A stretch of DNA of 64,000 bases from Halicephalobus mephisto (GCA_009193035.1 SWDT01000094.1:1-64000); one strand, 5' to 3'. Positions 12,550-25,282 are shown, numbered from the stretch's first letter. Numbers and translations: made by a program. The notes: generated by a model not told the origin, from the letters alone.

Positions 12550-13556
12550 TCAGCTCAAAGAAGTTCGTTTATGTTGTTTTTTCTCTTCCACTAAGGCTTC
12601 AACCAAGGGATTCGGACGACCGGTCCTCCTACTCCTCGTCAGGGAGCCTCCAGAAGACGTGCCTTGCTTCGATTTCTTGTACTCGAACCCCCCTGGCTTC
12701 TCTTCCTTCTTCATCTGCTTAATCTTTATATAATCCATAGTGTAGAACTGGCTCAGTTTCTCCTCACATTCCTGGGGACTTGGTCGGATGTCATAATTGG
12801 GTTTGAGATCTACGGCCGGGATTTTACCTATATTTTCTCGATCTTCTTCAGCAACACAGTAATGGAATAACCCAGGTTCATCTGATTTGATCACAGCCAT
12901 TCTTTCGGAAAGAAATCCATAAAAAATCTTCTCTGCTGACGGTTCGCCGAAGATGCCGTTGACGGCGATGAGGGACAGAAATCGAAGAGTGGCTTCCTTT
13001 GGCCAGTTGAGAGGATCCGGAAAAGCACTGATGTCGAAAGGAGAAAATATCTCCGTGTTTGCAGCAGAGGGATCTACAGTAACAGGTTCTTTCTCTTGTT
13101 TGACCTGGGTCCTTCGGGTGGGCATGGGGGTTCCGGACTTTTCTTTTTCTTCTTCTGCTTCATCTTCTTCGTATTCATATATTTCGTAATTTTCGGTCGT
13201 TTTTATGAGTTTAGACTTGGCAGCAATTTCTTCTGATTGTTCTAAGAAGGAATTCATATGTCAAAATCAGGTAATTTGCGAAAATAAAACTTACTTTTTA
13301 TGACATCTTCCGTGGCACGCTGGATAGTGACTCCCAGGACCTCGGATAGAGAATCTACATTTCCGAAACGATACAAACTAAAAACGGTTTTTAGTCAGAA
13401 GTGGTTCAAACAAGATTAAACTTACTCTCTCAACGACATCACGACAACAACAAACGAAACAACGACGGAATAATGAAGCAACAAAAGAATCAAATCGAAA
13501 AACGAAAGCGGGAACAAAACAAGACGGAAAATATTCGCTACGAGATAATTCTCCAT
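12550..13556 (-). CDS. unknown protein with N-terminal membrane segment and acidic linker
   Basis: Exons on the minus strand: 13426-13556, 13295-13377, 12550-13241; 301 aa. I do not recognise the family. Residues 1-42 are strongly hydrophobic (two short helices or one long anchor), followed by RFGNVDSLSEVLGVTIQRA. After that comes an acidic stretch (YEYEEDEAEEEKEK, about 85-100), a globular-looking middle (PFDISAFPDPLNWPKEATLR onward) and a basic Ser/Gly-rich tail with SLTRSRRTGRP. The exon 3 acceptor (TTCTTAG at 13242) keeps phase and gives VIKKQSEEIAAKSK; the longer frame using an ATG at 13257 would ignore the two upstream exons. It diverges from the lipid phosphatase gene, sharing a ~650-base upstream region. 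Confidence 0.75.
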
Positions 13557-14206
13557 AGTTCTCAAAGATTCCTCAAAGCCCAGATTGATCTAGATTTCTT
13601 GCTCTTTCCATCTATTTTGTGTAATATCCGTTTTCGCTGACGGCGAATGCAATGATATGACCAACATTTCCCAAATAAACTTTTTTCGCCAATTTTTTGT
13701 TTATCAAATTTTCTTAAATTCCACTTGCTTCCCGTCTCAACCATCTTTATTGATCAATTTCGACATGTATTTGACTACAGAAACCTTGAATTTGTTTGAC
13801 GGTTTAATTTGAAAACCTGCACACATGAGCCAAACAAGTCCGGTTTTTCTAATCTTGTTTATGCGTTTTACCCTTTTTATTGGTGTCTCTCGCGTTAAAC
13901 TGGCCATTTGTCTCACCCTTTTTCTCTATTACTAATTATTGATTAGAGACAAAACTGTTCTTGAGTATAGGTTTGGCTCGAAAAGTTGAAATTTTCCAGT
14001 CATTCCTTTTTGTTTGAATTTCACGTTTATCGGTCTTTTCAGATGTACTCCAGCCGCACATAGCCGGCTCAAAGAGGATTTAGTTCGGTTGCTGTGGACT
14101 GACGTTGACAATAATTTCAATTCAAGTATGAACTTTTTAAAATTTATAATTTTCCAAAATTTTAATTTTTTAGGATTAAATCTGTTCGGATCTCGAAAAA
14201 ACAAAA
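13557..14206. promoter_or_regulatory. shared divergent upstream region
   Basis: Separates two divergent genes. A GC-balanced stretch at about 14010-14130 followed by GTATGAAC and a TTTTTTAG at about 14173 looks like a 5' UTR exon and intron, or a trans-splice acceptor, of the phosphatase. No factor site is assigned. Confidence 0.35.
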
Positions 14207-16973
14207 ATGCCAGTTGAAATCTCCATTGGTCGGATAATCTGCGATGTTATCATTTTATTTGTCTTGGGTAAGTAATTTTAACTCTATTTATTGATTTTTA
14301 TATATTAATATTTCATATATTAATTTTTTATCAATTTCGTTATTTATTAGTTTTTATTTATTAATTTTTTGTATATTATACTTTAAATATCACTTTTTGT
14401 ATGTTAATATTTTATACATTAATTTCTCATATACTAATTTCTCATATACTAATTTTTATACATTTCAACTTTTCTCAATATTTATATATGTATAAGTTTT
14501 GTTATTTATTAATTTTTTGTATACTATACTTTAAATATCAACTTTTTATATTAATTTTCATATATCTTAACTTTTCTCAATATGTATGTGTAAATTTCGT
14601 TATCTATTAATTTTTACTTAAAGTATTTTTGTATATCAATATCTTATTCATTAATTTCTCATATGTTAATTTCCTATATTTCAACTTCTTTAAATGTTAA
14701 TTTCCATATATTGATTTCTTAACGTATTAATTTTGTTATCTGTTAATTTCTCATATGTTAATTTTTTCTTTATATCAACTTTTTGTATGTTGATTTTTAT
14801 ATATCAACTTTTTATATATTAAATTTGAGTATATGGATTTTGTCTTTTTAGCGATCCCCATGCTTATCTTCCATGAATGGATAAAGCCTTACAAACGAGG
14901 ATTCTATTGCGACGATGAATCGATCCGGTACCCCTTTTTGCCGTCGACAGTCACCAGACACCAACTTGTGGCAGTCGGGATACCCATACCTATCGTCATC
15001 ATCGTTCTGACCGAACTCTATAGAATCTACTTCTGGGAAAGATCGTGCAGCACTCAATTCAAGAAGTACCAATGCCGTTCTACCAAGATCCACAGATTCA
15101 TCGTCAGAATCTATGTCTTCCTCGGATATTTCTTCCTTGGTGTCTGTTTCAATCAACTAATGGTGGATGTCGGAAAATACACTATTGGTCGTCATCGTCC
15201 TCATTTTATGGAAGTCTGCAAACCGAATATTGGGTACGATTCATGTCCTTCTGATCACAAGTACATCACCAACTTCGAATGCACCGGAAACAACACCCGT
15301 AATATCCACGAAGCCATGTTATCCTTCTATTCCGGACATGCCTCCTTCAGCTTCTTCGTTGCTTGGTATATTGCAGTAAGTTCTTTTATAAAAAAGCAAC
15401 TGATATAAAAAAATAACTTTTATATTAAAAAAATAGTTCTTATATAAGAAAATAACTTTGTAAAAGTAGTTTTTATATGTTAAAATAACTTTCATAAAGA
15501 AAATTTTCATAAAAAAGTAATTTTTATAAGATAAAATTTCCATAAAAAAAGTAATTTTTATAAGATATAATTTTTATAAAAGAGTAATTTTTGTAAGATA
15601 TAATTTTCATAAATAGTGAATTAAAAGTTATATTTTAGCTATACCTCCGTGCTAGACTTTACAAACCTTTGTTTAGCAGACTTATTGTTCCAGTAATTCA
15701 ATTTGCTTTGTTCTTTGGAGCTACTTGGGTGGCTTACACGAGAGTCAGCGACTACAAACATCATTGGAGCGATGTTTTGATTGGAGCCCTTCTTGGATCA
15801 TCTATCGGTGGGTTTTTTGAAAGCTTTGGTATTAGTAAATTGTTCTTATACTATTTTACACTTGAGATATTTAATAATCACGTTCTAAATGTGGCAATAG
15901 TATATTAAAGTCTTTAAAAATTTAAAAATTGAATTTTTTGAAGATTTCAACTAGTTATAAAAATTTGTATTAAAATAATTTTATAAAATTTTTATTTTTT
16001 ATTGAAAATGTTTTATTAAAAAACGTTTTTCGCAGAAATTTAACAAAAAACCATCGAATTTTACGATAATGGTAAATCTGGCTTTTATTTTATTTTTTAG
16101 GATGTTTTTGAAAATTCTAATTTTAATCGGAAAATAAAAAAAGTCATATTTAGGTTATTTTGTAATGGATTTAGTTTTAAAAATTTACAGTAATTTTGAA
16201 ATCAATATTTAAAATCAAAAATTTTAGATATAGGTTTTTGAAATTTGTTGAGATTAGTTTGTGACGAAATTAATATAAAAATTGTTGTAATAATATAAAT
16301 GTGATTTTTTGAAGGAATTATTCTTGCGGTCTTTATTGCTGAAGTCTTCAAACGACGTGAAATCCCACCGGCTCATGATACTTCTTGTCAATTTGGATTG
16401 ATCCCTATCGACCACAGAAACGTCGTTAATATTGAAGAAGGAGTCGGTGTTGGAATTCCTGTTGCAAGTAATTCAAAATCTCAAATAGTTACTGCTAAAC
16501 AAATTGTTTTGAATGAATCGCAAAGAGGTCCTTCTATTATCCACAACACTGCCCCTGGCATTGTAGAAACAAAGTATGTTACTTAATTTTTTAAATTTGA
16601 ACAATTTGCTTGGGGATCTGCCTTGGATATGATTTTTTACATCGAATATGGACTAACAAAACATGTTATTTTTTTGCTTATTAGCCAGTGAATTCTCCAG
16701 TGTGATCTCAACGACAGTCTAATGTCCGTCCAGTCCGCTTTAAGCCAAGGTACAAGAAGAAAGAAGCTGATTTTTTTTGGTAATTTTTAAAGCTTTGTTA
16801 TACCTCTGTTTAAATAATTGTAATATTTTTTCTAATAAATTATTGCTTTAGAAGGAAATTTTTTGGATATAAAAATATTTAGGAATGGAAATTTGAACGA
16901 TTACGAAACAAGAGGTCCTGTGTACAGAAGCGAGTTACAATTGGATCCTGTGTTGGTTTTACCGGTTAATTAA
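14207..16973 (+). CDS. plpp-1: phospholipid phosphatase (PAP2/LPP family)
   Basis: An integral membrane phosphatase that dephosphorylates lipid phosphates such as phosphatidic and lysophosphatidic acid. Exons: 14207-14267, 14852-15375, 15639-15807, 16315-16573, 16883-16973; 367 aa. The PAP2 catalytic signature is complete: KYTIGRHRP (129-137), SGH at 181-183 (family PSGH, Pro replaced by Tyr), and R230-x5-H236-x3-D240 within TRVSDYKHHWSD. About six membrane helices surround these. The C-terminal tail after about residue 255 is hydrophilic. Reading through the last donor would end the protein at 16586 (KYVT); splicing to 16883 adds 30 residues and keeps phase, so I prefer it. Introns 1, 2 and 3 are unusually long and low-complexity for this region. 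Confidence 0.92.
14268..14851 (+). repeat. AT-rich low-complexity intron
   Basis: Intron 1 of the phosphatase is built of degenerate short units such as TATATTAATTTTT and TTTTATATCAAC, with no coding capacity. Confidence 0.6.
15376..15638 (+). repeat. degenerate ~30-base tandem repeats in intron
   Basis: Recurring units of the type AAGTAATTTTTATAAGATA and TTTTCATAAAAAAG fill intron 2 of the phosphatase. Confidence 0.6.
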
Positions 16974-17204
16974 TTTTAAAAAAGTAAATTTTTTATTGGT
17001 GATTTTAATTGTGTGGAAAATAACATTTTTGATAATAAAAATGTGTGGAAAATAACTTTTTTGATTTTGCTTGGAATTTTGGTTTGGAAGTTAAGGATCA
17101 AAGTTCAACCTTGGAGTTTAGATTTTTCGTCTTGAGACATAATTTATGTTAAGTCTAGGTTGAGGAAGTTTAGATGAGTGTAGTTTTTTAAAATGGAAAA
17201 ATTT

Positions 17205-17510
17205 GGGGACTGTCAACGTGGAAATTCCAAAGTTCGTATTAGCAAAGTGTAAAGTTGAAATTAATAGTCAAAGTTCATTATCAAAGTTGACCGTCAAAGT
17301 TAGATGTCAAAGTTGATAGTCAGAGTTCGAAGTCGAAGTTCATTATCAAAGTTTAAAGTTGAAGTTAATAGTTAAAGTTGACCGTCAAAGTTGATAGTCA
17401 AAGTTCGAAGTTAAAGTTAATAGTTAAAGTTAGATGTCAAACTTTGAGGTCAAAGTTGATCGTCAAAGTTAGATGTCAAACTTTGAGGTCGAACTTTGAT
17501 TTTTAACTTT
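17205..17510. repeat. short-period GTCAAAGTT repeat tract
   Basis: About thirty degenerate copies of AAAGTTNNNNGTC-like units (for example GTCAAAGTTGATAGTC) in direct orientation, ending in inverted-sense CAAACTTTGAGGTC units near 17440-17490. Confidence 0.7.
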
Positions 17511-17847
17511 CTCAAATCAGATCTCAGATTTTTGTGGATATTCTAAAAAAATTCGTGTCAAGACAGAAGCAGAAGAATCCACCTTGTTGAAGAGCAATCC
17601 ACTGAGCCTGTCTCGAAGGGAAGTTTCCTGCATGCCAATTAGATGCTTACTGTAGCTGGAAGAAAGCTGTTTTTAAAGTTGCATGACAGTTACTCCTTTT
17701 TGACTCGTACTGGTTTTGAAATTTTGAAGTAAATTTTTTTCTTACTTAACTGAAGTATTAAGTTAACTTAACTACTGTTATGTCTTTTACTAGATACAGT
17801 ATAATGTATAATAGAATATAGGGCAATATTAAATATAGACACAACAC

Positions 17848-18386
17848 CCAGGGACCGAGTCTGCCGTGACGTGTTTCCTTTTATATTCTTCAGTAGGGAG
17901 AGAGGACTTTACCCTCAGGTGTGTCAGATATCTCCATCGTGGAGACTAGATTCACAACAACAATATTGTGATGTAATAATGTAACATCTAGGGAACACTA
18001 TAATATGACGTGCTCTTTTTTATACTCCTTAGTAAAGAAAAAGATTGATTAGTTTTGGATGTTCTGAATATCCCCATCGTGGAGACCACGTACTCAGAAC
18101 AACAATATTGTGATGCAATAATGTAACACCCAGGGAACACTATAACATGATATATTTCCTTTCATCTCCTTAATAAAAAGAAAGGACCGATTAGTCTCGG
18201 GTGTTCTGAATATCCCCATCGTGGAGACTATGTACTCAGAACAACAATATTGTGATGTAACAGTGCAAAATTCAAAGAACACTGTATAACGTGATATATT
18301 TCCTTTCATCTCCTTAGTAAAGAAAAAGATTGATTAGTCTCGGGTGTTCTGAATATCCCCATCGTGGAGACTACGTATCAACAACA
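17848..18386. repeat. ~140-bp tandem repeat, four copies
   Basis: Units start near 17848, 17986, 18128 and 18267. Each contains AGGGAACACTATAA, CTCCTTAGTAAAG, TCGGGTGTTCTGAATATCCC, CATCGTGGAGACTA and ACAATATTGTGATG. The internal GTTCTGA and downstream TCAGAAC are complementary and could form a stem with a ~26-base loop. The same unit occurs three times at 61840-62235 inside a receptor intron, and a diverged reversed copy lies near 25750-25840. Confidence 0.8.
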
Positions 18387-18779
18387 ACTATAAAAAACCG
18401 ATATAAAAATGAAATAAAGCTTACGAAATAAGGAAATAACTGCCACATAACCGCTTTTAATTGTGTTGATTTAATATTGCATTAAATGTTTTTATTTTTT
18501 GTTGTTTTTGTTTATTAACTAATTAAGCCTCGATTCTGTACATGTAACAAATACTGAAATTAATTTTTATTTACAAGCAGCATGGTTTTGGAAAAATTTC
18601 AGTGTTAGTCATATTTTCAATATTTATTAATATTTCCACATAAAATCACTAATGTGTGAAGTTGATAAAGGCCTTTATATCCTATGTAACTCTGATTTAG
18701 AAGTTTCTAAATTTATCCAAGATATAATTCAAAAAAATCAATTAAGAAATTATCTTCACATAAATTAAGATTTCGTAGA

Positions 18780-19200
18780 TTACTGTAGATTCTGGGGACT
18801 TTAGAAATTCGCTTCAGGACCATTTCGTGGAAAAGTTTATTTTTAATTTTTTGAATATCATTGATTACGAAATCACTGTCGTTCAAAATTAAAATTCTAA
18901 GTTGTTTCAGTTGCTACTAAATTTTAAGAATTCGCTTCAAGACCATTTCGTAGAAAAGTTTATTTTTAATTTTTTGAATATTATTGATTACGAAATCACT
19001 AAGGTTCAAAATTAAAATTCTAAGTTATTTCAGTTGCTACTAAATTTTAAGAATTCGCTTCAGGACCATTTCGTGGAAAAATTTATTTTTAATTTTTTGA
19101 ATATCATCGATTACGAAATCACTGTCGTTCAAAATCAGAATTAAAACATACTATTTCCAAGCAATTTCTGAAAATTCGCTTCGAGACAATTCCGTAACAC
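18780..19200. repeat. ~121-bp tandem repeat, three to four copies
   Basis: Units contain GAATTCGCTTCAGGACCATT, TCGTGGAAAAGTTTATTTTT, GATTACGAAATCACTGTCG and TTTCAGTTGCTACTAAATTT. The core GGACCATTTCGT also appears singly in other places (about 38765, 44510, 44585). Confidence 0.75.
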
Positions 19201-19584
19201 TGATTTCCGCTTTTTATGTTAGCATAATTAACTCTAAAAATTATTTATTTTTTATTAAAAAATCCAAAAAATAATTTTTCAGAAACCCCCTGAAGGACAA
19301 TTATGACGAACTTTCTCCTACTGATTAATCAATATACTGTATTCTGAAAACTTCCGTAATGATTACTAAATCTTCCAAAAAGCATCTACATTGAAATTTG
19401 AGTGTTAAAAACTGCTAATAATACTGTAACGAAATAAAAATTTTAATTGCTAAAAATTAAACTCTTCTTTAAAAAATCCATTTTTCACAAATTTCAAAAA
19501 ATCCCAAATCCCTCCGGCAACAGAATTCACAATTCCTTACTAAACAGTAATCGTCTTCAATTTCTCATTTGTCAATTTATACTA

Positions 19585-21580
19585 TCACCAACTACTAAAA
19601 TCAGACAAATTCGACCTCGGAACAACTTTTTTCTTTTGTACAGGAGCAGCTTCCAACAAACTAGGATCAACTGGCCTCTTCTGAGCTGCTGGATTAGGAG
19701 GAATGTATTTCCCGACTCCACTTTTGTAGACTTTCATTTTCGGTTTTTGTTCTTCCTCCTGCTCTTCTGTTTTTGGTTTCTCTCCTCTTGCAAGTGCTTC
19801 TCTTTCCTTCTGAACTTCAGCTTCAGCAATCTCAAAAGGATCAAAGAATACTTGAGCTTTGACGAACCATACTGGTTCTCTAGGTTCATCCGATGAAGGT
19901 TCAGCTCCAAGCTGCTCAATAATATTCAACGTATCCATTCCTCCCACAAGTCTTCCAAATACAGTGTGCTTTCCATCAAGATGACTCGCTGCATCTAAGG
20001 TTATGAAACTAAAAAAACAAATTACCCAAATACCATTACAAGTACTCACAATTGCGATTTATTCGTGTTCGTTCCCTTGTTGGCCATACTGAGAACTCCT
20101 TTCTTGTCATGCTTGTACGTTCCGGTAATTTCATCTTCAAATGGCTTACCAAAAATCGATTCTCCTCCTTTTCCAGTGCCAGTTGGATCTCCCCCTTGAA
20201 GAACAAAGCCAGGAATCAGTCGGTGGAATCTTGAGTTGTTATAATATCCATTTTTACAGTGAACAATAAAGTTTTCACAAGCCTTAGGAGCATGTTTACA
20301 ATAAAGCTCTAGGTTCAACGGACCGTAATTAGTAACGATCTGGACGTAGCCATTCTTCGTGACCCGAGAGTACCTAGAAAATTTAAAGATTACGAAATTC
20401 ACTTTTATAAATGTTATAAACAGGATGTGTCTGAAATTAAGAAGCTAAAAAATTGTTGAAAATGAGAGCATAATCTTTTCTTCCAAAATGAAAAGGATAC
20501 CTGCAGTTTTGCAAAGTGTTTTGATTGTGATTTACTATGTAAGTGTTCTATTTGTTTAATTATTCACATTCGAACGCCAATAAGCAAGTTCTTCTATCCA
20601 AATATCTTCTAACAATAAACTAACCTGACAATATTATCATCTAGAACTGCTGCTTTATTCTCCGTCACTAGATCGCAAGTAGTAGAAGTAAATCCAGCTG
20701 CCATTTTGCCTTGAGAATAATGTGCAGCATTGATCTTGTCTGCAATCTTGTCTACTTCTTTTTCTTGTTCAGATTCAACTTCCATCGACTTCAATCTGTC
20801 CAGAACAGTTCTGGCTTCGCCACTGACCTTATTGATGTAGTACATCGGCGTGGACATGACTTTCTTTTCTTCTGCAATTTCAGCTTTGGTCTTGAGATCA
20901 AATTGAACGTGGTAGAACTTTTCCATATTGAATTTCTCAATGTCATTGGGATCTTGGAGATTGATGATGTCTTTCCTTTGGAAAGGAGTTTCATCCAGCA
21001 AGTCCTTGAGGTAGTTCCGCTTCAAATTCAGCTCCTCCACAGCTTCCATGGAGTAAACATTGCCTGTAGTTCTGATTGCGACAATAACACTAGTTTCGGT
21101 GAAAATACGATAAGTAACGGGACAACGGAATTTACCATCAGAATCCTTGGAAAAATGAAGCACAATGAGATCTTTGACGGTTATTTTCTTTCCATTCACT
21201 GGGTTGATACCGTGTTTCTTCACATACGGGTAAATCGCACTGAAGCCATCGAGATAAAGCTGGATTCGACACAAGTAAAGGGAAAACAAACCTCATTTCG
21301 AAAATTACTCCTTCCGGAGAACAAACCGGGTCCTTGAAAGGAACGAAACTCAATGCACAATGAGTGAACGGAAGTCTTTTGAATTCCGCTCGTTGTATCC
21401 GCGTTGATTTATCTGTAATATATAGTGTTTATATAAAAAAAGAGAAAAAATAACCATCTTTGTGACCGCCATATATGTCCCTCCATTCTTTCGTAGTTAA
21501 GTAACTAAAAATAAGGGATTTAGAAATTTAAATAAAAATAAAACTTACAGCTTATCACTCTGGTGTTGTTTCTTGCCCAT
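19585..21580 (-). CDS. cyn-4: PPIL2-type U-box peptidyl-prolyl isomerase
   Basis: Nuclear spliceosome-associated cyclophilin with an N-terminal U-box (probable ubiquitin-ligase module). Minus-strand exons: 21549-21580, 21455-21504, 21292-21412, 20625-21239, 20050-20373, 19585-20008; 521 aa, close to the ~520 aa of animal PPIL2. The start MGKKQHQSDKLYLTTKEW is the family's typical opening. The U-box spans about residues 35-110 (LPFTHCALSFVPF, DPVCSPEGVIFEM). The intron at 21240-21291 uses an acceptor at GGCTTCAG, giving EMSAIYPYVKKHG; an earlier acceptor would add about seven residues absent from the family. The cyclophilin domain is about 278-436, with FHRLIPGFVLQGGDPTGTG (catalytic Arg), SMANKGTNTNKSQFFI and GKHTVFG; His replaces the cyclosporin-binding Trp, as usual in this subfamily. 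C. elegans calls the orthologue cyn-4/mog-6. Confidence 0.96.
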
Positions 21581-22068
21581 TGGAGTAAAAGTAAATGAAA
21601 GGAAGAAAAAAATGAAGGAACAAAATAAAATTGGAGTAGAATTTGTTTCGTAACTCAAAACGAATACGACGGACAACGCACATTGCGAAAGCAGTGGCCG
21701 CAGTTCGATTGAAGACCTAGTATTCCTTATTGTCAAAGTATTGAGATCGAAACGTAAACTTTTTGCTTTGTGTTGAGATCTACAAAACGGTGAACGTTAA
21801 AATAAAAATCAAAATTACGAAATTTATCTCAGTGTTGCGTGTAAAATTTGTAATTCTGCTTTGATTTTGACGACAACCTTTTTATAGATCTCGGGACTGG
21901 TTTTCTTCCTTCATTACTAAAAAACTAAAATTACGTAGAAAAATTATTGATTACAATACGTTGATTTATTGGATTGTTTCTGCCGGATCTCGATGAACTG
22001 ATGTGGTTGCTGAAGGATGAGAGTTTCTCATTTATCCGAACGATGATAAGATTAAACACAATAACTAT

Positions 22069-22918
22069 ATATAGTATCGATCAAAAGTTTGGCAACTTTC
22101 AATGTGCAAGTCAAACAAAGGCTTTGTGAGCAAGGGTTGCATAGGCGACATGGTGTTCGCAAACCGCTTATCTCGAAGAAGAACAAGAGTGCTTGATTGT
22201 CGTGGATCCCAGAATATCAGACGTGATCCGAAGAAGATTGATGCCGCGTGCTCTGAAGCAATGGAAGTAAGTTCAACTTGTTTCAGTCAGATGACATGCA
22301 CTGGATACGACGTCTTATCGGTGCTATGAATGATCCTCGGTACCAAATTCCTACTGTCAGGCATGGCGATGGGAACATGACAGTCTAAGGATGTTTTAGT
22401 GCCTCTGGTATCAGTCCATTGTTTCGTATTCAAGGAACAATGGATACTGATATATGTGCCGATATTTTGGAGCATTAGATACTTCCTTATGCTCGATCGT
22501 CTGTGTTTCACGGATGGATATTCCAACCAGACAATGATCCAAAACATGATTCTCGTCTTCTTAGGACATGGTTCAAACGCAAAAAAATTCGAGTCATGCC
22601 TTGGTCATCGCAAAGTCCTGATTTGAACCCATTAGAACATTTCTGGGACGAGTTAAAGCGATGCGTAAAAGATGTAAATTGTTCAAATTCCGATGAATTT
22701 TTTGAACCGCTTCGTCATGAATGAGAGGCGATCGACTCAGCTACAATTGCAAAGCTCATCTCATCGATGCAAAACAGATGCAAAGAAGTTAAAAAGTCTA
22801 AAGACTTTGCAACAAGGTATTAGTTATTTTTTATCTAAATTGTTATTGTGAATATTAATTTAATAGATTTTTATAAAATTTTAAACAGAAAGTTGCCAAA
22901 TTTTTGATCGATACTGTA
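22069..22918 (+). mobile_element. degenerate Tc1-like DNA transposon
   Basis: Bounded by inverted repeats: ATCGATCAAAAGTTTGGCAA at the left (about 22076) and the complementary TTGCCAAATTTTTGATCGAT at the right (about 22894). Inside are broken transposase frames. The DDE-3 landmarks FQPDNDPKHDS, MPWSSQSPDLNPLEHFWDEL (about 22517-22700) and an upstream GISPLFRIQGTMD are visible. An in-frame stop follows ADILEH and the N-terminal half is shortened, so at ~850 bp the element cannot encode a full transposase (typical Tc1 elements are ~1.6 kb). Confidence 0.88.
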
Positions 22919-23067
22919 TTTCAATTAACTAGTCAACACTTAATCTGTCATATACACAGTGCTCTCGTCCTCTAGAACGTAGGGTATTTCTTTTCGAGAC
23001 CTGGCTTGCTTACGCAATAGTCAATAAGTCGATATAGCAGTTTTTCTAATTCAACAATCAATTAGGA

Positions 23068-23211
23068 TACACAAAAAGTATAACTTTTGGCACAGTAACA
23101 AATGCAAATTGCCACTGTTATTTTTTAATTTCCGTCACAAATGTCAAATATTCATGAAAAATGTGACGATTGCGTCACATTTCGCAATTGTTACGCTTTT
23201 TTGTGTATACA
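23068..23211. mobile_element. small MITE-like element with TACACAAAAA termini
   Basis: The termini TACACAAAAAGTATAAC (about 23070) and GTTACGCTTTTTTGTGTA (ending about 23208) are imperfect inverted repeats. Inside, 23161-23180 is a perfect 8-bp stem with a 4-base loop (ATGTGACG-ATTG-CGTCACAT). There is no coding capacity. Confidence 0.55.
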
Positions 23212-23420
23212 TATATCTACTAACTTGTAAATAACCTTAGTATTTATTTCATATTTAATCATAGCAGAATTATCTATTCTCTTTATTTCTTCAGCAAAGT
23301 ATCTTTTTCGATTTTTCCAGAGCATTTGCAGTTTATTTTTTTTTTTAATTTACTGACTAATGATGAGTATGAATTTAGAACATTAATGATACAAGGTTCA
23401 AAAATAACTATGGATTTTCG

Positions 23421-25282
23421 TCAATTTTGTTTATTGAGATATTGGTCGATAAGGTGCTTAGTGTCTCCATCAAGAACCACATCTTGCAGGTCTCTCAGAG
23501 CACTTTTGATCTCTTCTTCTGTTTTGTTTTTTGAGAGAAGATGGATGACGGCGTTGAGGATCTTCGGATCAGTAGCCTCTTTGTTTTTTATGTGGATTTT
23601 TTGCAATTGTCCGCAGATTGAGGCAAGATCTTTATTAATAAATGTTTCATTTTGTATTTTGTTCACATCTGAAGAACTATTAGATCCTTGTTGTCGATGG
23701 CTTGGGTGATGACAAATGAGAAGTTTATCTTTGTATCTCTTCGATCCACAAGAGCAAAGCAAGAACTGCCATCCAACTGGATTCAGCTTGATTTCGACAT
23801 AGTCACCACATAGAGTACAGATCCATTTTCTCAAATCTTGAGTGCATTCTCGTGGACATTCCAATTCCAATAGACTCGAGTTATCGGATGACTCGTCTTT
23901 TCTAGCTCCTTCCATGTCGACAAATCCAAATAGAACTTTGTTGTTCTTGTCCTTGATGTATGGTTCAGTTGCTTCATTGTCATTGATCACTTGAATATCA
24001 CTAAATTCGACTGTTTCACAGAGTGTTTCGACGACTTGTTCATAACCAGGAGGGCTTCCAACGAAGGAATTCATGCAGTTGATCCATTCCCCATTGACCG
24101 TTGCTGGGAACCAGGTCTTTAATTTCGTTATCCAAGATGCCATCTCACTAGCAGTTCCCGGAAGGTAGTTTCCTTCATCCATGTCATTTGATAGATCTAT
24201 TGATTTTCTGAAGTAATCAACGTAACGAAAGTAAAGTTTCTTTACAACTGAATACATTTTCAAGAAATTGTCTTTATCCATTAATTTATATTCTTCTTTT
24301 GCTTTTTCTAGATCAACACAAATCCTAGCCAATGACTTTTCTTTAGATTCCAGATCTGGAAGAATATCTGGATAATCAGCTTTTTTCATCTTCACTTCAA
24401 TTATTTGATAGAAAATGTAGAGAACGGAGAAGAACTCTGAAAATTCTTCCTCATTATCAATAACAGTTTCTTTAATTTCTTGATCCAATTTATCATAGTC
24501 AAAAAGAATAGGACCATTGTATTGAGGATGCTTATTTTCATTTATTTCTTCCATGAACTCCAAGAGTTCTTCCAGAATCATTTCTCTTTTTTCAGCATTA
24601 ATCAGAACTCTGCATTTAATCTTCTTTTGCATTTCGTTGAAGTTTCGTTCTTCAAACAAAGTTTCTATCTGAAAGAAGTTATATGTGGTAAAATGGATTG
24701 ATAAAAATACTGGTTATGGAATGTTTTTTTGAAAATTTGTCAAAAGTAAAACTACACTAGGCTGTGTTCACTATAATAAGTGCAATCGATGTATATAAAT
24801 CTCACCTCTTTCTCATTTTCTGAAAATCCTGTTTTTGGAAACTGTATTCGTAAATGTACACCGTAAGAAATACTATGGACAAAATGACTACAGTTGAGTG
24901 GGTAAGTGGAAAATTCCTCACAACTTTTCTTTCGTTCAATAAAGAAACAGTGAACTTGCCAATATTCATTATCTTCAGCAATGATTTCAAAATCGAGGAG
25001 TAGTTTGATAGCTTGTCCTAAGAATAACGTTATCCATTCCTAAAACATCCACAGTAAATTTAATCAATAAATAAAAATATTCACATGATGCCCACAAGCT
25101 GATAGATTATAAATATCCGAAATACCAAACTTTTCCAAATCTACAACACTGTATTTCCACTCATTAGCGGCTTCTGATGTGACATTAGGAGGCTCTCCTT
25201 CAACAGGTATCAACCGATCTAAAGATTCATTATATCCCCATCCTAGTTTACATTCACGATCATGACAGAGTCTTTTATTCAT
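23421..25282 (-). CDS. unknown protein with Cys/His cluster
   Basis: Minus-strand exons: 25085-25282, 24806-25039, 23421-24668; 559 aa, phase 0 at both joints. I do not recognise the family. The first ~145 residues contain spaced Cys and His (CHDREC, LSACGHH, QVHCFF, PLNCSHFVHS), suggestive of one metal-binding module. A helical, Glu/Lys-rich middle follows. Then comes a dense cluster at about 415-468 with pattern C-x3-C-x8-C-x2-C-x17-C-x-C-x11-C-H-x3-H (ECPREC, KWICTLC, LLCSCG, ICHHPSH), probably a treble-clef or RING-like zinc fold. The tail is helical (KTEEEIKSALRDLQ). A ubiquitin-ligase or nucleic-acid role would be speculation. Confidence 0.8.

Noticed and set aside
13240..13257. Start codon at 13257 for the unknown membrane protein
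   Set aside because: A TTCTTAG acceptor at 13242 joins two upstream exons in perfect phase and adds a hydrophobic N-terminus.
17848..18386. CRISPR-like array
   Set aside because: Direct repeats are long, contiguous and without unique spacers, in an animal genome.
20711..21337. 208-codon plus-strand frame
   Set aside because: Antisense shadow of the PPIL2 exon, which has clear homology.
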